This document shows, one piece after another, positions 7,406 to 14,416 of a stretch of DNA of 24,095 nt. Below the pieces are notes generated by a model that saw nothing but the letters and a program-made list of their open reading frames with translations, was not told where the DNA came from and did not search any database. A program made the translations under genes and the position numbers. Origin of the DNA: JABFRJ01 sp031379035. GTDB lineage: Bacteria; Pseudomonadota; Alphaproteobacteria; Rhizobiales; Hyphomicrobiaceae. Location of the stretch: positions 1 through 24,095 of the forward strand of contig JANNEU010000064.1 of NCBI GenBank assembly GCA_031379035.1, written 5' to 3'. Numbering within the stretch: the stretch's first letter is position 1; each line of letters opens with the position of its first letter.

Positions 7406-8588
7406 TGGTGCCGAGCGCGCGGTCGAGATCGGCGATCAGATCATCCACGTGTTCGAGGCCGACAGAGAGGCGCAGCAGATCAGGCGGGCAGGGGCTACCG
7501 GTGCCTTCGATGGACGCGCGATGCTCGATCAGACTTTCGACGCCGCCGAGGGAGGTGGCGCGTTTCCAGACGTGGACGTTGGCCGCCGTGCGGATGGCGG
7601 CGTCGGTGCCGGCTTTGACGCGCACCGACAGCATGCCGGAGAAGCCGCCTTGCATCTGCCGCGCGGCGATGGTGTGGCCGGGATGGGTTTCGAGGCCGGG
7701 ATAGAGCACGTGTGAAATTCTTGGATCGGCGGCGAAGTGTTTGGCGATGGCCATGGCGGACCGCGATTGGTGGGCGACGCGGACGTGCAAGGTCCGCATG
7801 CCGCGCATCAGCAACATGGCTTCGAAGGGGCCGAGAATGCCGCCGAGCATTTTGCGCACGCGGACGGCGCGGTCGAAGTAGGCGTCCTGCTTGGCGAAGG
7901 TCAGCGAGCCGGCGACGACGTCGGAGTGGCCGTTCAGATATTTCGTTGCGGCATGCATCACCACATCAGCGCCGAGGCCGAGCGGGCGCGACAGCACCGG
8001 CGTGGCGACGGTCGAGTCGACGGCAAGCACAGCACCGGCGTTGTGGGCCAGCGCTGACACCGCCGCGATATCGGAGATGGTCCACAGCGGGTTGGCGGGC
8101 GTTTCGAGCCAGATCATTTTGGTGCGCCCGGGCTGGATCGCGGCGGCGATGGCGGCGGGCCGCGAGGTGTCGACGAACGTTGCTGTGATGCCGTGTGACT
8201 TGGCATCATCGCTCAGCCACAGCTTGAGCGCCCAGTACATGACGTCGGGCGCGATGATATGCGCCGGCCGTTCGAGCGCGAAAAATGCGGTTGTCGCGGC
8301 CGTCATGCCGGAGCCGGACAGCAGGGTGGCTGCGCCGCCTTCGAGGTTGGTCAGCACGGCTTCGGCCTGGCGAACGGTGAGATTGTCGGGGCGGCCGTAG
8401 ACGTAGCCTTTGGTGTAGGCGTTGTCGGGGTCGCGCAGGTACGTGGTTGCCATGTGCAAGGGTGGCACGATCGCGCCGGTCTCGGGCTCGATGACGCCGC
8501 CGGCCTGGGCTGCGAACGTGGCGGGGTGCACGGGGGGGAGTTTGGCGGACATCGGGGGCTTTCGAGACGGACTTTTGCGCGGCGGCAT
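7398..8588 (-). CDS. Cystathionine gamma-synthase-like PLP enzyme (Cys/Met metabolism family)
   Basis: A fold-type I PLP enzyme of the trans-sulfuration family, about 396 residues from the ATG at 8588. YGRPDNLTVRQAE (Tyr64, Arg66) binds the PLP phosphate of the neighbouring subunit. SGSGMTAATTAF is the phosphate loop, VDST carries the Asp for the pyridine nitrogen, and ATKYLNGHSDVVAG holds the PLP lysine (K216). The last motif is the same as in MetB. Candidates are cystathionine gamma-synthase, cystathionine lyase or O-acylhomoserine sulfhydrylase; MetB-like is the best guess. Starts at 8609 (TTG), 8588 and 8552 (ATG) are all open. None has a strong ribosome site, and 8552 would remove a basic N-terminal tail. 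First gene of a two-gene unit with the EamA transporter. Confidence 0.88.
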   Translation of the reverse strand: MPPRKSPSRKPPMSAKLPPVHPATFAAQAGGVIEPETGAIVPPLHMATTYLRDPDNAYTKGYVYGRPDNLTVRQAEAVLTNLEGGAATLLSGSGMTAATTAFFALERPAHIIAPDVMYWALKLWLSDDAKSHGITATFVDTSRPAAIAAAIQPGRTKMIWLETPANPLWTISDIAAVSALAHNAGAVLAVDSTVATPVLSRPLGLGADVVMHAATKYLNGHSDVVAGSLTFAKQDAYFDRAVRVRKMLGGILGPFEAMLLMRGMRTLHVRVAHQSRSAMAIAKHFAADPRISHVLYPGLETHPGHTIAARQMQGGFSGMLSVRVKAGTDAAIRTAANVHVWKRATSLGGVESLIEHRASIEGTGSPCPPDLLRLSVGLEHVDDLIADLDRALGTNA

Positions 8589-8689
8589 GACTTGTTGGCA
8601 GTCTAACAAACCCGCCCGTCCACCGCGACCCGCAATATTGCCGCTTCACGTGTGCAGCGGGAGCGGGTATGCGGGCGCACTCTCGCCCA

Positions 8690-8830
8690 TGTCATCCTCG
8701 GGCTTGTCCCGAGGACCCAGCGGGCAGCACGTGCCTATGTCACATGGGAATTGCGGTGGGCCCACCGTCGATAAACTCTGGCTTTGTATGCGTTGCGCCC
8801 TGGGTCCTCGGGACAAGCCCGAGGATGACA
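8690..8830. repeat. 141-bp palindromic element with perfect 31-bp inverted ends (REP/BIME- or MITE-like)
   Basis: Arms 8690-8720 and 8800-8830 are exact reverse complements over 31 bp. Each arm folds on itself as CCTCGGG-loop-CCCGAGG. The centre is marked by GGTGGGCCCACC (8755-8766), within one base of the element's midpoint. The arm resembles the GTCATCC-type REP palindromes common in alphaproteobacterial intergenic regions, which are mobilised by REP-associated tyrosine transposases. No target duplication is obvious and no transposase is inside. It ends 46 bp before the SDR gene and so may lie in its 5' leader. Confidence 0.8.
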
Positions 8831-8876
8831 ACGAGAGAGCATCGCAAGATCTCCGACGCCAAAGGCCGCGAACCCC

Positions 8877-9704
8877 ATGTCCCAACGCACGATCCTGATC
8901 TCCGGTTGCTCTTCGGGCATTGGTCTTGAAGCAGCGAAGACGCTGAAGGCGCGGGGGTGGCGCGTGCTGGCGACGGCGCGGAAGGCGGAGGATCTCAAGC
9001 GGCTCGAAAGTGAGCTTGGCGTCGAAGCGTTCGAGATGGAGTTGTCGGATCTCAAATCGATCAACGCGTGTGCGGATGCGGTGCTGGCGCGGACAGACGG
9101 CAAGATCGACGCGCTGTATAACAACGCGGCGTATGGTGTGATCGGCGCGATGGAGGACATCACGGGCGAGGTGCTGCGCAAGCATCTCGATGTCAATGTG
9201 GTGGGTACGCATGAGCTGACCCGGCGCATCATTCCGGCGATGCGTGCGCAGGGGCACGGCCGCATCGTGACGTGCTCTTCTGTGCTGGGGTTGGTGTCAG
9301 GTCCGTTCCGCGGGCCCTATTGCGCGTCGAAGTTTGCGGTGGAGGCGATGACTGATGCTCTCAGGTATGAGTTGAAGGGCAGCGGCATTTCGGTGTCGCT
9401 GTTGGAGCCGGGGCCGATCAGGACGCAGTTTCTGCCGAGCACGCTGGCGACGTTCAAGGCGACCATCGATGTGGCGCGCTCGCCGCACAAAGCGGCGTAT
9501 GCGAAACGGCTGGCGGCGATGGAGAACGACACGGCGAGCAAGCTGAAGCTTGGCCCGGAAGCCGTCGTAAAAAAGCTGATCCTCGCACTCGAAAGCCCCA
9601 ACCCCAAAGCCCGCTACATGATCTCGCCGCACACGTATGTGGCCGCAACACTCAAGCGCGTGCTGCCGGGGCGAGTGTTGGATATGGTGTTGGGGCGGAC
9701 GTGA
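8877..9704 (+). CDS. Short-chain dehydrogenase/reductase (classical SDR)
   Basis: A 275-residue Rossmann-fold NAD(P)-dependent oxidoreductase. The cofactor motif ISGCSSGIG (G10, G14, G16) opens the protein. ARK at 34-36 after the second strand fits NADP preference (inference). NNAAYG (82-87) is the NNAG-type stabilising motif, CSS (133-135) carries the catalytic Ser, and YCASK (Y148, K152) is the catalytic pair. The C-terminal part, with FKATIDVARSPHKAAYAKRL, fits the 17beta-HSD-like or retinol dehydrogenase-like subgroup, so substrates may be hydroxysteroid- or lipid-like, unproven. It is monocistronic and follows the palindromic element. The start is set by GCG/AAC context only; no strong Shine-Dalgarno is visible. 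Confidence 0.92.
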   Translation: MSQRTILISGCSSGIGLEAAKTLKARGWRVLATARKAEDLKRLESELGVEAFEMELSDLKSINACADAVLARTDGKIDALYNNAAYGVIGAMEDITGEVLRKHLDVNVVGTHELTRRIIPAMRAQGHGRIVTCSSVLGLVSGPFRGPYCASKFAVEAMTDALRYELKGSGISVSLLEPGPIRTQFLPSTLATFKATIDVARSPHKAAYAKRLAAMENDTASKLKLGPEAVVKKLILALESPNPKARYMISPHTYVAATLKRVLPGRVLDMVLGRT

Positions 9705-10026
9705 GGGGGGAAGGGGGCGGTGGCGTGAGGCGGAGGGAGCCGCCATTGACCGGAGGTTGGGCGCAACCCGATCTTGCTTGCAGAGCCTTGGCACAGGAAC
9801 CCCAGAAAGCAGACGACAGGTGCTCGACGGTTCGGGCCACCACCGGAAGTCGGGTCGAGTAGGAATCCCCTCTCCCCGTCCTTCGACGGGGAGAGGGGAT
9901 AAAAGTGCTTTGCGACTTCCGCAATGGGTCGACTGCTGTCGAACGGGACGGCTCGGCCGTGGCAGAACTGCCCTCAGTTGCGGACATCATTGGCGGACGG
10001 AGCGGAGACGTTAACGCCGGAGCGGC
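9705..10026. other. Intergenic stretch with one long palindrome, no gene
   Basis: 322 nt between the convergent SDR and small-ORF/moeB transcripts. The only clear structure is the 36-nt palindrome at 9865-9900, listed separately. Frames that cross the region are rich in Arg, Ser and Pro and read through the palindrome, so they are not believed. Confidence 0.6.
9865..9900. repeat. Perfect 16-bp-stem palindrome with CTTC loop
   Basis: Arms 9865-9880 and 9885-9900 are exact complements around a four-base loop. Stems built on CCCCTCTCC/GGAGAGGGG are a familiar dispersed intergenic palindrome in alphaproteobacteria. No T-tract follows on either strand, so a mobile or REP-like repeat is favoured over an intrinsic terminator. 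It may still stop transcription or protect 3' ends of the convergent transcripts. Confidence 0.7.
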
Positions 10027-10185
10027 TCATAACGGCCGGTACATTATTCCCTTACCCAGCGCGTGATACACCAGCCCGCACATGAGTGGCTGGCCGCGCA
10101 GCCGCATCAATCCAGGTGCGATCGCGATGAAGGCGACAAAGAGTTCGGTGGCGGGCTCGATCTTTTCGCGCCGCCAACTTAACAC
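10027..10185 (-). CDS. Small 52-residue hydrophobic protein of unknown function, coupled to moeB-like gene
   Basis: A GTG at 10185 directly abuts the TGA of the MoeB-like gene (TGAGTG), so translation could restart there. The product has a basic head (LSWRREKIEP), a hydrophobic stretch TELFVAFIAIAPGLMRL (about 13-29) and the end LGKGIMYRPL. Codons strongly prefer G or C at the third position (ATC GAG CCC GCC ACC), as in real genes of this genome, and two in-frame stops close the frame. I do not recognise the family. It may be a small membrane protein, or a chance frame after moeB. Confidence 0.45.
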   Translation of the reverse strand: MLSWRREKIEPATELFVAFIAIAPGLMRLRGQPLMCGLVYHALGKGIMYRPL

Positions 10186-11004
10186 TCAAACATGTCCGCT
10201 TAAATCGTGGATCGATGCCGCGCGGCCTGATAGCGGGTTGTCGGGGTTCCAGGTGTATTTGATGGTGTCGAAGCGGGCGGTGAGAGCGTCGTACATCATC
10301 AAGCGACCGGTCAGGCTGTCGCCGATGTCGAGAATTTCTTTCAGCACTTCGGTTGCCTGCAACGTGCCGACGACGCCGACGACGGCCCCGAGCACGCCGA
10401 CCTCGGAACAGTTGGCAATCAGCCCTGCGGGCGGTGCTTCCGGAAACAAACAGCGATAGCTTGGATAGGGCGTGCCGTCGGCTTGCTTGAGGTGGGGTTT
10501 GAAGGTGGAGACGTAGCCGTCGAACGGCCCCACCGCGCCATAGACCAGCGTTTTGCCCGCCAGAAAGCAGGCGTCGGAGACGAGGTAGCGCGTCGCGAAG
10601 TTGTCGGAGCCGTCGGCGACGATGTCGTAGCGGCTGATCAGATCCATGGCGTTCTGCGCGGTGATGCGCATCGCGTGGGTTTCAACGATAGTGTGCGGAT
10701 TGATCCGGCCCAGCGCGTCGCGCGCGCTGTCGACTTTTGGCGTGCCAACGCGCGCTGTCTCATGCACGATCTGGCGCTGAAGGTTGGAGAGCGACACCAC
10801 ATCGTCGTCAACAATACCGACGGTGCCGACGCCAGCGGCCGCGAGATACATCAGCAGCGGTGACCCAAGCCCGCCGGCACCGATGATCAGCACGCGCGCG
10901 GCTTTCAGTTTCTGCTGCCCCGCACCGCCGACTTCGCGCAGCACGAGGTGGCGCTTGTAGCGCTCGATTTCGGCGGGGGTGAAGGGTGACGGTGGCGTCG
11001 GCAT
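10186..11004 (-). CDS. moeB: MoeB/ThiF-family adenylyltransferase (HesA/MoeB/ThiF)
   Basis: A 272-residue E1-like enzyme that adenylates the C-terminal Gly-Gly of a ubiquitin-like sulfur carrier (MoaD in molybdopterin synthesis, or ThiS). GAGGLGSP (42-49) is the nucleotide loop, followed by DDD (66-68), SNLQRQ (73-78) and DGSDNF (131-136). YRCLFPEAPP (183-192) is a typical MoeB segment. C199 in NCSEVGVLG is near the thioester or persulfide cysteine position. The two CxxC zinc pairs of E. coli MoeB are not present; only C184 and C199 stand there, as in shorter variants. The start at 11004 is preferred as the family N-terminus (FTPAEIERYKRHL) follows directly. No moaD or thiS is nearby. MoeB is favoured over ThiF but not proven. 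Confidence 0.88.
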   Translation of the reverse strand: MPTPPSPFTPAEIERYKRHLVLREVGGAGQQKLKAARVLIIGAGGLGSPLLMYLAAAGVGTVGIVDDDVVSLSNLQRQIVHETARVGTPKVDSARDALGRINPHTIVETHAMRITAQNAMDLISRYDIVADGSDNFATRYLVSDACFLAGKTLVYGAVGPFDGYVSTFKPHLKQADGTPYPSYRCLFPEAPPAGLIANCSEVGVLGAVVGVVGTLQATEVLKEILDIGDSLTGRLMMYDALTARFDTIKYTWNPDNPLSGRAASIHDLSGHV

Positions 11005-11078
11005 TGGGGGGCGCTCGGTGGATCTTTTTCCAACCCTTACAGCCCCTGGAATACCTCGCCAATGGCCTCACGCGGCTG

Positions 11079-11102
11079 GATCTTAACATCGCTGGTAAGA
11101 TC
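11079..11102. promoter_or_regulatory. Operator-like inverted repeat in divergent moeB/secreted-protein promoter region
   Basis: GATCTTA (11079-11085) and TAAGATC (11096-11102) are exact complements separated by 10 bp. They lie 75 bp from the moeB-like start and 71 bp from the divergent secreted-protein start. The geometry fits a dimer-binding site serving one or both genes. The binding protein is unknown. Confidence 0.3.
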
Positions 11103-11173
11103 ACGCTGTCAAAGCGGCTGCGCACCCGGTAGGCTCATCGAATTCATTTGACGGAATTTCAGTGAGGCGAACC

Positions 11174-12178
11174 ATGCCGCGTTTGTTGCAGTATCTCGCG
11201 ATTGCGATGTTCTGTTTTGTGTGCACGTCTGCGGAAGCCCGCATCCCTTCGATCCCCGGCTGGTCCTATTCGCAATCCGAGAACGGTATCGTCATGACGA
11301 CGCCGTGTGGTGGCGGTGCCGACATCGTCGCCTATGGCATCTACCCGGCGTACGCGACCAACGCGAACAGCAAAGCCGCGTGGTTTGCTGGTCAGGTCAA
11401 CTTCCTGATCGGCGGCTGGACGGGTTCGCGTCCCGCCAACGCGCAATTCTCCGCCGTCGCCCAGGAGGGCGCGGTGATGTACCAGACACTAGAGTTTGAC
11501 TCTGAGCCCGGCAAACGATGGTCGGCGCTTGTGTTGGGCACCTTCGTCGGTCGCCTCGGCCAACTCTACGCCATCGTCACCCCGGCAAGCACCGATGAAA
11601 GTGATCCGCGGCTGCAGGCTGCCGTCGCGCATGCGATGGCGTCCATCCGCGGAAATTTCACGCTGTCGCCGCAGTCGTTGAAGCAGGTGCCGCAGGGCAT
11701 TCCGCAGCAAGCTGGCTTCTCCGGCTCGCCGATGCTCACGCTGATGACCAGCCAACTGCGCAGCTTCCCATCCCACCGCATTGATCCGCAGCCGCGCCAG
11801 CTCATCATCACCAGTGCCGGCCGGTTCTTCGAAGGCCAAGTCAGCGACTATGTGGCGCAAGGCAAATTCGTCATAAATAACACGCTTGCGGTCTACGAAA
11901 TGACCTACGGCGATGGCAGCTTCGACGTGATCCCCATGTCATGCACCGCAACGACGGGTACTTCGGTGGGCACGCCGCAGCCACCCGCACCCAACCCTTC
12001 GGCAGCCGCGCGTCCAACACCCACGGCCGCGCCGACGACGGGTCGCAACTGCCGCAAGGCGACCAAAGAGGTCTTCGCCCAGCGCACCGCGACCACCTGC
12101 GATTTCCGCGGCGTCTGCACCTCCGGCACAGTCACCAGCACCCAAATCGAAGAAACCGACGAAATCATCTGTGACTAG
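11174..12178 (+). CDS. Secreted or periplasmic protein of unknown function with Cys-rich C-terminal tail
   Basis: 334 residues, family not recognised. MPRLLQYLAIAMFCFVCTSAEA is a Sec signal peptide with likely cleavage after AEA. The body (about 23-260) is a predicted globular domain with no known catalytic motif. A Pro/Ala/Thr-rich linker (PQPPAPNPSAAARPTPTAAP) joins it to a ~45-residue tail with four cysteines (NCRK, TTCDF, GVCTS, IICD), likely two disulfides in the periplasm. The ATG at 11174 has GAGG about 9 nt upstream; a GTG at 11162 would add only four residues before the signal. It stands alone, divergent from moeB, and is followed by a strong terminator at 12234. Confidence 0.8.
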   Translation: MPRLLQYLAIAMFCFVCTSAEARIPSIPGWSYSQSENGIVMTTPCGGGADIVAYGIYPAYATNANSKAAWFAGQVNFLIGGWTGSRPANAQFSAVAQEGAVMYQTLEFDSEPGKRWSALVLGTFVGRLGQLYAIVTPASTDESDPRLQAAVAHAMASIRGNFTLSPQSLKQVPQGIPQQAGFSGSPMLTLMTSQLRSFPSHRIDPQPRQLIITSAGRFFEGQVSDYVAQGKFVINNTLAVYEMTYGDGSFDVIPMSCTATTGTSVGTPQPPAPNPSAAARPTPTAAPTTGRNCRKATKEVFAQRTATTCDFRGVCTSGTVTSTQIEETDEIICD

Positions 12179-12201
12179 CTGCCATCCTTTGTAATCTTTC
12201 C

Positions 12202-12229
12202 TTGCCTCGGACCCGCAGCCGTCTATAAG
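12202..12229 (+). promoter_or_regulatory. Candidate promoter for purA
   Basis: TTGCCT (12202-12207) and TATAAG (12224-12229) are separated by 16 bp. The -10 matches five of six and the -35 four of six consensus positions. The predicted start near 12236 falls inside the left arm of the hairpin at 12234-12284. The 45 bp after that hairpin show no alternative promoter, so purA probably depends on this one. Confidence 0.5.
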
Positions 12230-12233
12230 CACC

Positions 12234-12284
12234 AAAAAGGGCGCTGCCCCACACTTTGAACAAGTGGGGCAGTCGCCCTTTTTT
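12234..12284. terminator. Strong intrinsic terminator / purA leader hairpin
   Basis: Arms 12234-12252 and 12264-12283 pair nearly perfectly: AAAAAGGGCG and CGCCCTTTTT outside, CTGCCCCAC and GTGGGGCAG inside, with one bulged T (12273). The stem ends in six T residues on the plus strand and is A-rich at the other side, so it could work in both directions. It lies 55 nt after the secreted-protein stop and 45 nt before purA. Confidence 0.85.
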
Positions 12285-12329
12285 CGTGTTCGTGGCACGC
12301 TGCGCGGACACCTCGACGTGAGGACTGAC

Positions 12330-13640
12330 ATGGCAAACGTGGTCGTCATTGGTGCCCAGTGGGGCGACGAAGGCAAAGGCAAGATCGTCGACTGGCTCTC
12401 CGAGCGCGCCGATATCATCGTGCGTTTCCAGGGCGGGCACAACGCCGGCCATACGCTCGTTATCGGCGGGGTGACGTACAAGCTGTCGCTGCTGCCGTCC
12501 GGCGTGGTGCGGCCCGGCAAGCTCTCCGTCATCGGCAATGGCGTGGTGGTGGACCCGTGGCATCTCGCCAAAGAGATCGAGGCGATCCGCAAGCAGGGCG
12601 TTCACGTCGGCCCGGATAACTTGAAGGTGGCAGAGAACGCCACGCTCATTCTGCCGCTGCACCGGGAACTCGATCAGCTACGCGAAAGCGCTGCCGGCGG
12701 GCAGAAGATCGGCACCACCGGCCGCGGCATTGGCCCCGCCTATGAAGACAAGGTCGGCCGCCGTGCGATCCGCGTGCAAGACCTGCGCAATTTGCAAAAC
12801 CTCGGGCCGAAGATCGACAGGCTGTTGGTGCATCACAATGCGTTGCGCCGTGGTCTCGGCCAGCCGGAAGTCTCCAAGGCGACGCTGACGGCGGAACTCA
12901 CGGCCATTGCGCCGTCGATCATTCCGTACATCGATACGGTATGGGCGCTGCTGGATGATGCGCGCCAGAAGGGCAAGCGCATTCTATTTGAAGGCGCGCA
13001 AGGCGCATTGCTCGATATCGACCACGGCACCTATCCCTACGTGACGTCGTCGAACACCATTGCGGCGCAGGCGGCCACGGGTGCCGGCATCGGCCCGAGT
13101 GCGCTTGGTACCGTGCTCGGCCTCGCCAAAGCGTACACGACACGGGTCGGCTCTGGCCCGTTCCCAACCGAACTGCTGGAAGCCAACGGCGAGCCAGATG
13201 CGATTGGTAAGCTGATCGGCGAGCGCGGCCGCGAGTTCGGCACGGTCACGGGCCGTGCCCGCCGCTGCGGCTGGTTTGATGCGGTGCTCGTGCGGCAAGT
13301 GGTGAAGGTGGCTGGCATCGACGGGATCGCGCTGACCAAGCTCGACATCCTCGATCCGCTCAAAGAGCTCAAAATCTGCGTCGGCTACGATCTCGACGGC
13401 AAGAAATATGACCGGCTCCCGGCGGGTATGAATGAGCAGGCGCGCGTCAAACCGATCTACGAGACGTTGCCAGGCTGGCAATCCACGACGGCGGGCAAGC
13501 GCAGCTGGGGCGATCTGCCGGCCGCCGCCATCAAGTACGTGAAGCGCATTGAAGAGCTGATCGGCTGCCCAGTGACCTTGCTGTCGACGAGCCCCGAGCG
13601 CGACGACACGATCCTGATGCGCGATCCGTTCAAGGATTGA
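12330..13640 (+). CDS. purA: Adenylosuccinate synthetase
   Basis: Joins IMP and aspartate with GTP to make adenylosuccinate, the first committed step to AMP; cytoplasmic homodimer. The 436 residues match the family (E. coli 432). The GTP loop is GAQWGDEGKGK (8-18), with catalytic Asp13 and Lys16, and GGHNAGHT supplies His41. IGTTGRGIGPAYEDK is the IMP-binding segment. FEGAQGALLDIDHGTYPYVTSS, GTVTGRARRCGWFD and LTKLDILD (guanine recognition) follow in the usual order. The ATG at 12330 is fixed by homology and by GAGG about 9 nt upstream. It is monocistronic, behind a hairpin leader, and converges with the small secreted-protein gene. Confidence 0.98.
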   Translation: MANVVVIGAQWGDEGKGKIVDWLSERADIIVRFQGGHNAGHTLVIGGVTYKLSLLPSGVVRPGKLSVIGNGVVVDPWHLAKEIEAIRKQGVHVGPDNLKVAENATLILPLHRELDQLRESAAGGQKIGTTGRGIGPAYEDKVGRRAIRVQDLRNLQNLGPKIDRLLVHHNALRRGLGQPEVSKATLTAELTAIAPSIIPYIDTVWALLDDARQKGKRILFEGAQGALLDIDHGTYPYVTSSNTIAAQAATGAGIGPSALGTVLGLAKAYTTRVGSGPFPTELLEANGEPDAIGKLIGERGREFGTVTGRARRCGWFDAVLVRQVVKVAGIDGIALTKLDILDPLKELKICVGYDLDGKKYDRLPAGMNEQARVKPIYETLPGWQSTTAGKRSWGDLPAAAIKYVKRIEELIGCPVTLLSTSPERDDTILMRDPFKD

Positions 13641-13649
13641 GTGCAGTTC

Positions 13650-13684
13650 GTTGGGTTACGCTGTTGAAGAGCAGCTAACGCAAC
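13650..13684. terminator. Candidate bidirectional terminator between purA and the convergent gene
   Basis: GTTGGGTTACGCTG (13650-13663) pairs with CAGCTAACGCAAC (13672-13684), about 12 pairs with one mismatch and one bulge, loop of eight. It fills the 56-bp gap between the two converging stops. No T-run follows, so strength is uncertain. Confidence 0.4.
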
Positions 13685-13696
13685 CTCCGAAAACAC

Positions 13697-14119
13697 TCAC
13701 TTGCCCTGACAGAACCCTTGATACTGGCCGATGACGGGCTGGCCGAGGACGCCGAAGTGGCGCGAGTGCACGGCTGGGTGTGCGCCGCCTTTGGCATCAT
13801 CGCTGTCGTAGACGGTGGTCATGTTGAGGAAGCCTTCGCCGACCACTTCGAGGAAGTGCAGGGCGTTGACGGCGCGGACGACGCGCAAGGGCCGTGAGCC
13901 AGCGGGCGTGACAAGATCGGCGCTTTGCAGCTCGGGGTTCACGGCGGCGATTTCGAAGGTGATGGGGCCGACCTTCTCTGGCTTGAACGCGCCGCTGTCA
14001 TAGGCGAAAGCGGCACCGGTCGAGAAGGTGCAGGCGTAGGTCTTGGGGTCTTCGGCTGCGCACGCGATCGCGGGCACGGCAAGCAACAGTCCGACAATGC
14101 TCAAACGGCGGGCCAGCAT
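13697..14119 (-). CDS. Small exported protein of unknown function
   Basis: 140 residues with a clear signal peptide, MLARRLSIVGLLLAVPAIACA, cleaved after ACA or before AEDPK. The mature ~118 residues contain YACTFSTG and end with YQGFCQGK, so one disulfide between the two ends is possible. VVRAVNALHFLEVVGEGFLN reads like a beta-strand pair of a small beta-rich domain. GGAG about 9 nt upstream supports the start at 14119. No family is recognised. It converges with purA and is divergent from the iron-binding-protein gene, with 297 bp between the two starts. Confidence 0.75.
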   Translation of the reverse strand: MLARRLSIVGLLLAVPAIACAAEDPKTYACTFSTGAAFAYDSGAFKPEKVGPITFEIAAVNPELQSADLVTPAGSRPLRVVRAVNALHFLEVVGEGFLNMTTVYDSDDAKGGAHPAVHSRHFGVLGQPVIGQYQGFCQGK

Positions 14120-14284
14120 GCGAGGGCAACTCCAAGGTCAGGTCAAGATCTGGGCGGGATCGGCTGCATCAAAGGCGCTTCCCGCGCAAAGCGCAACAGC
14201 GGGGTGCGGACCGCGCCGGTACTCTTCAAGCTTGGTTGATGGCAGGACTTGGCGTCTGGGACCGTCGTTACGTCTATGAATACA

Positions 14285-14305
14285 TTGGAAATCCTCTAAT
14301 TCCAA
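14285..14305. promoter_or_regulatory. Operator-like inverted repeat upstream of the iron-type binding protein
   Basis: TTGGAA and TTCCAA arms (14285-14290, 14300-14305) flank a 9-bp AT-rich spacer in the promoter region of the binding-protein gene. Alphaproteobacterial iron regulators (Irr, RirA, Fur) use AT-rich palindromes, but this does not match a consensus I can state exactly, so the regulator is open. Confidence 0.3.
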
Positions 14306-14381
14306 AGTAGGCGCTTTCTGTTTGACTTTGAGTGCTGCTGACGACCTTTGTCGCAACGCACGACCTACCCACAACACCCAT

Positions 14382-14410
14382 GCCGGAGCCTTGACCTCCG
14401 GCCATCGGAG
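14382..14410 (+). promoter_or_regulatory. Leader with two mutually exclusive hairpins around the ribosome-binding site
   Basis: GCCGGAG (14382-14388) pairs perfectly with CTCCGGC (14396-14402). The same CTCCG (14396-14400) can instead pair with CGGAG (14406-14410), which contains the Shine-Dalgarno GGAG (14407-14410). Closing the second hairpin would hide the ribosome site; closing the first would free it. This is the layout of a translational switch, though no known riboswitch is recognised. Confidence 0.45.
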
Positions 14411-14416
14411 ACAGCC

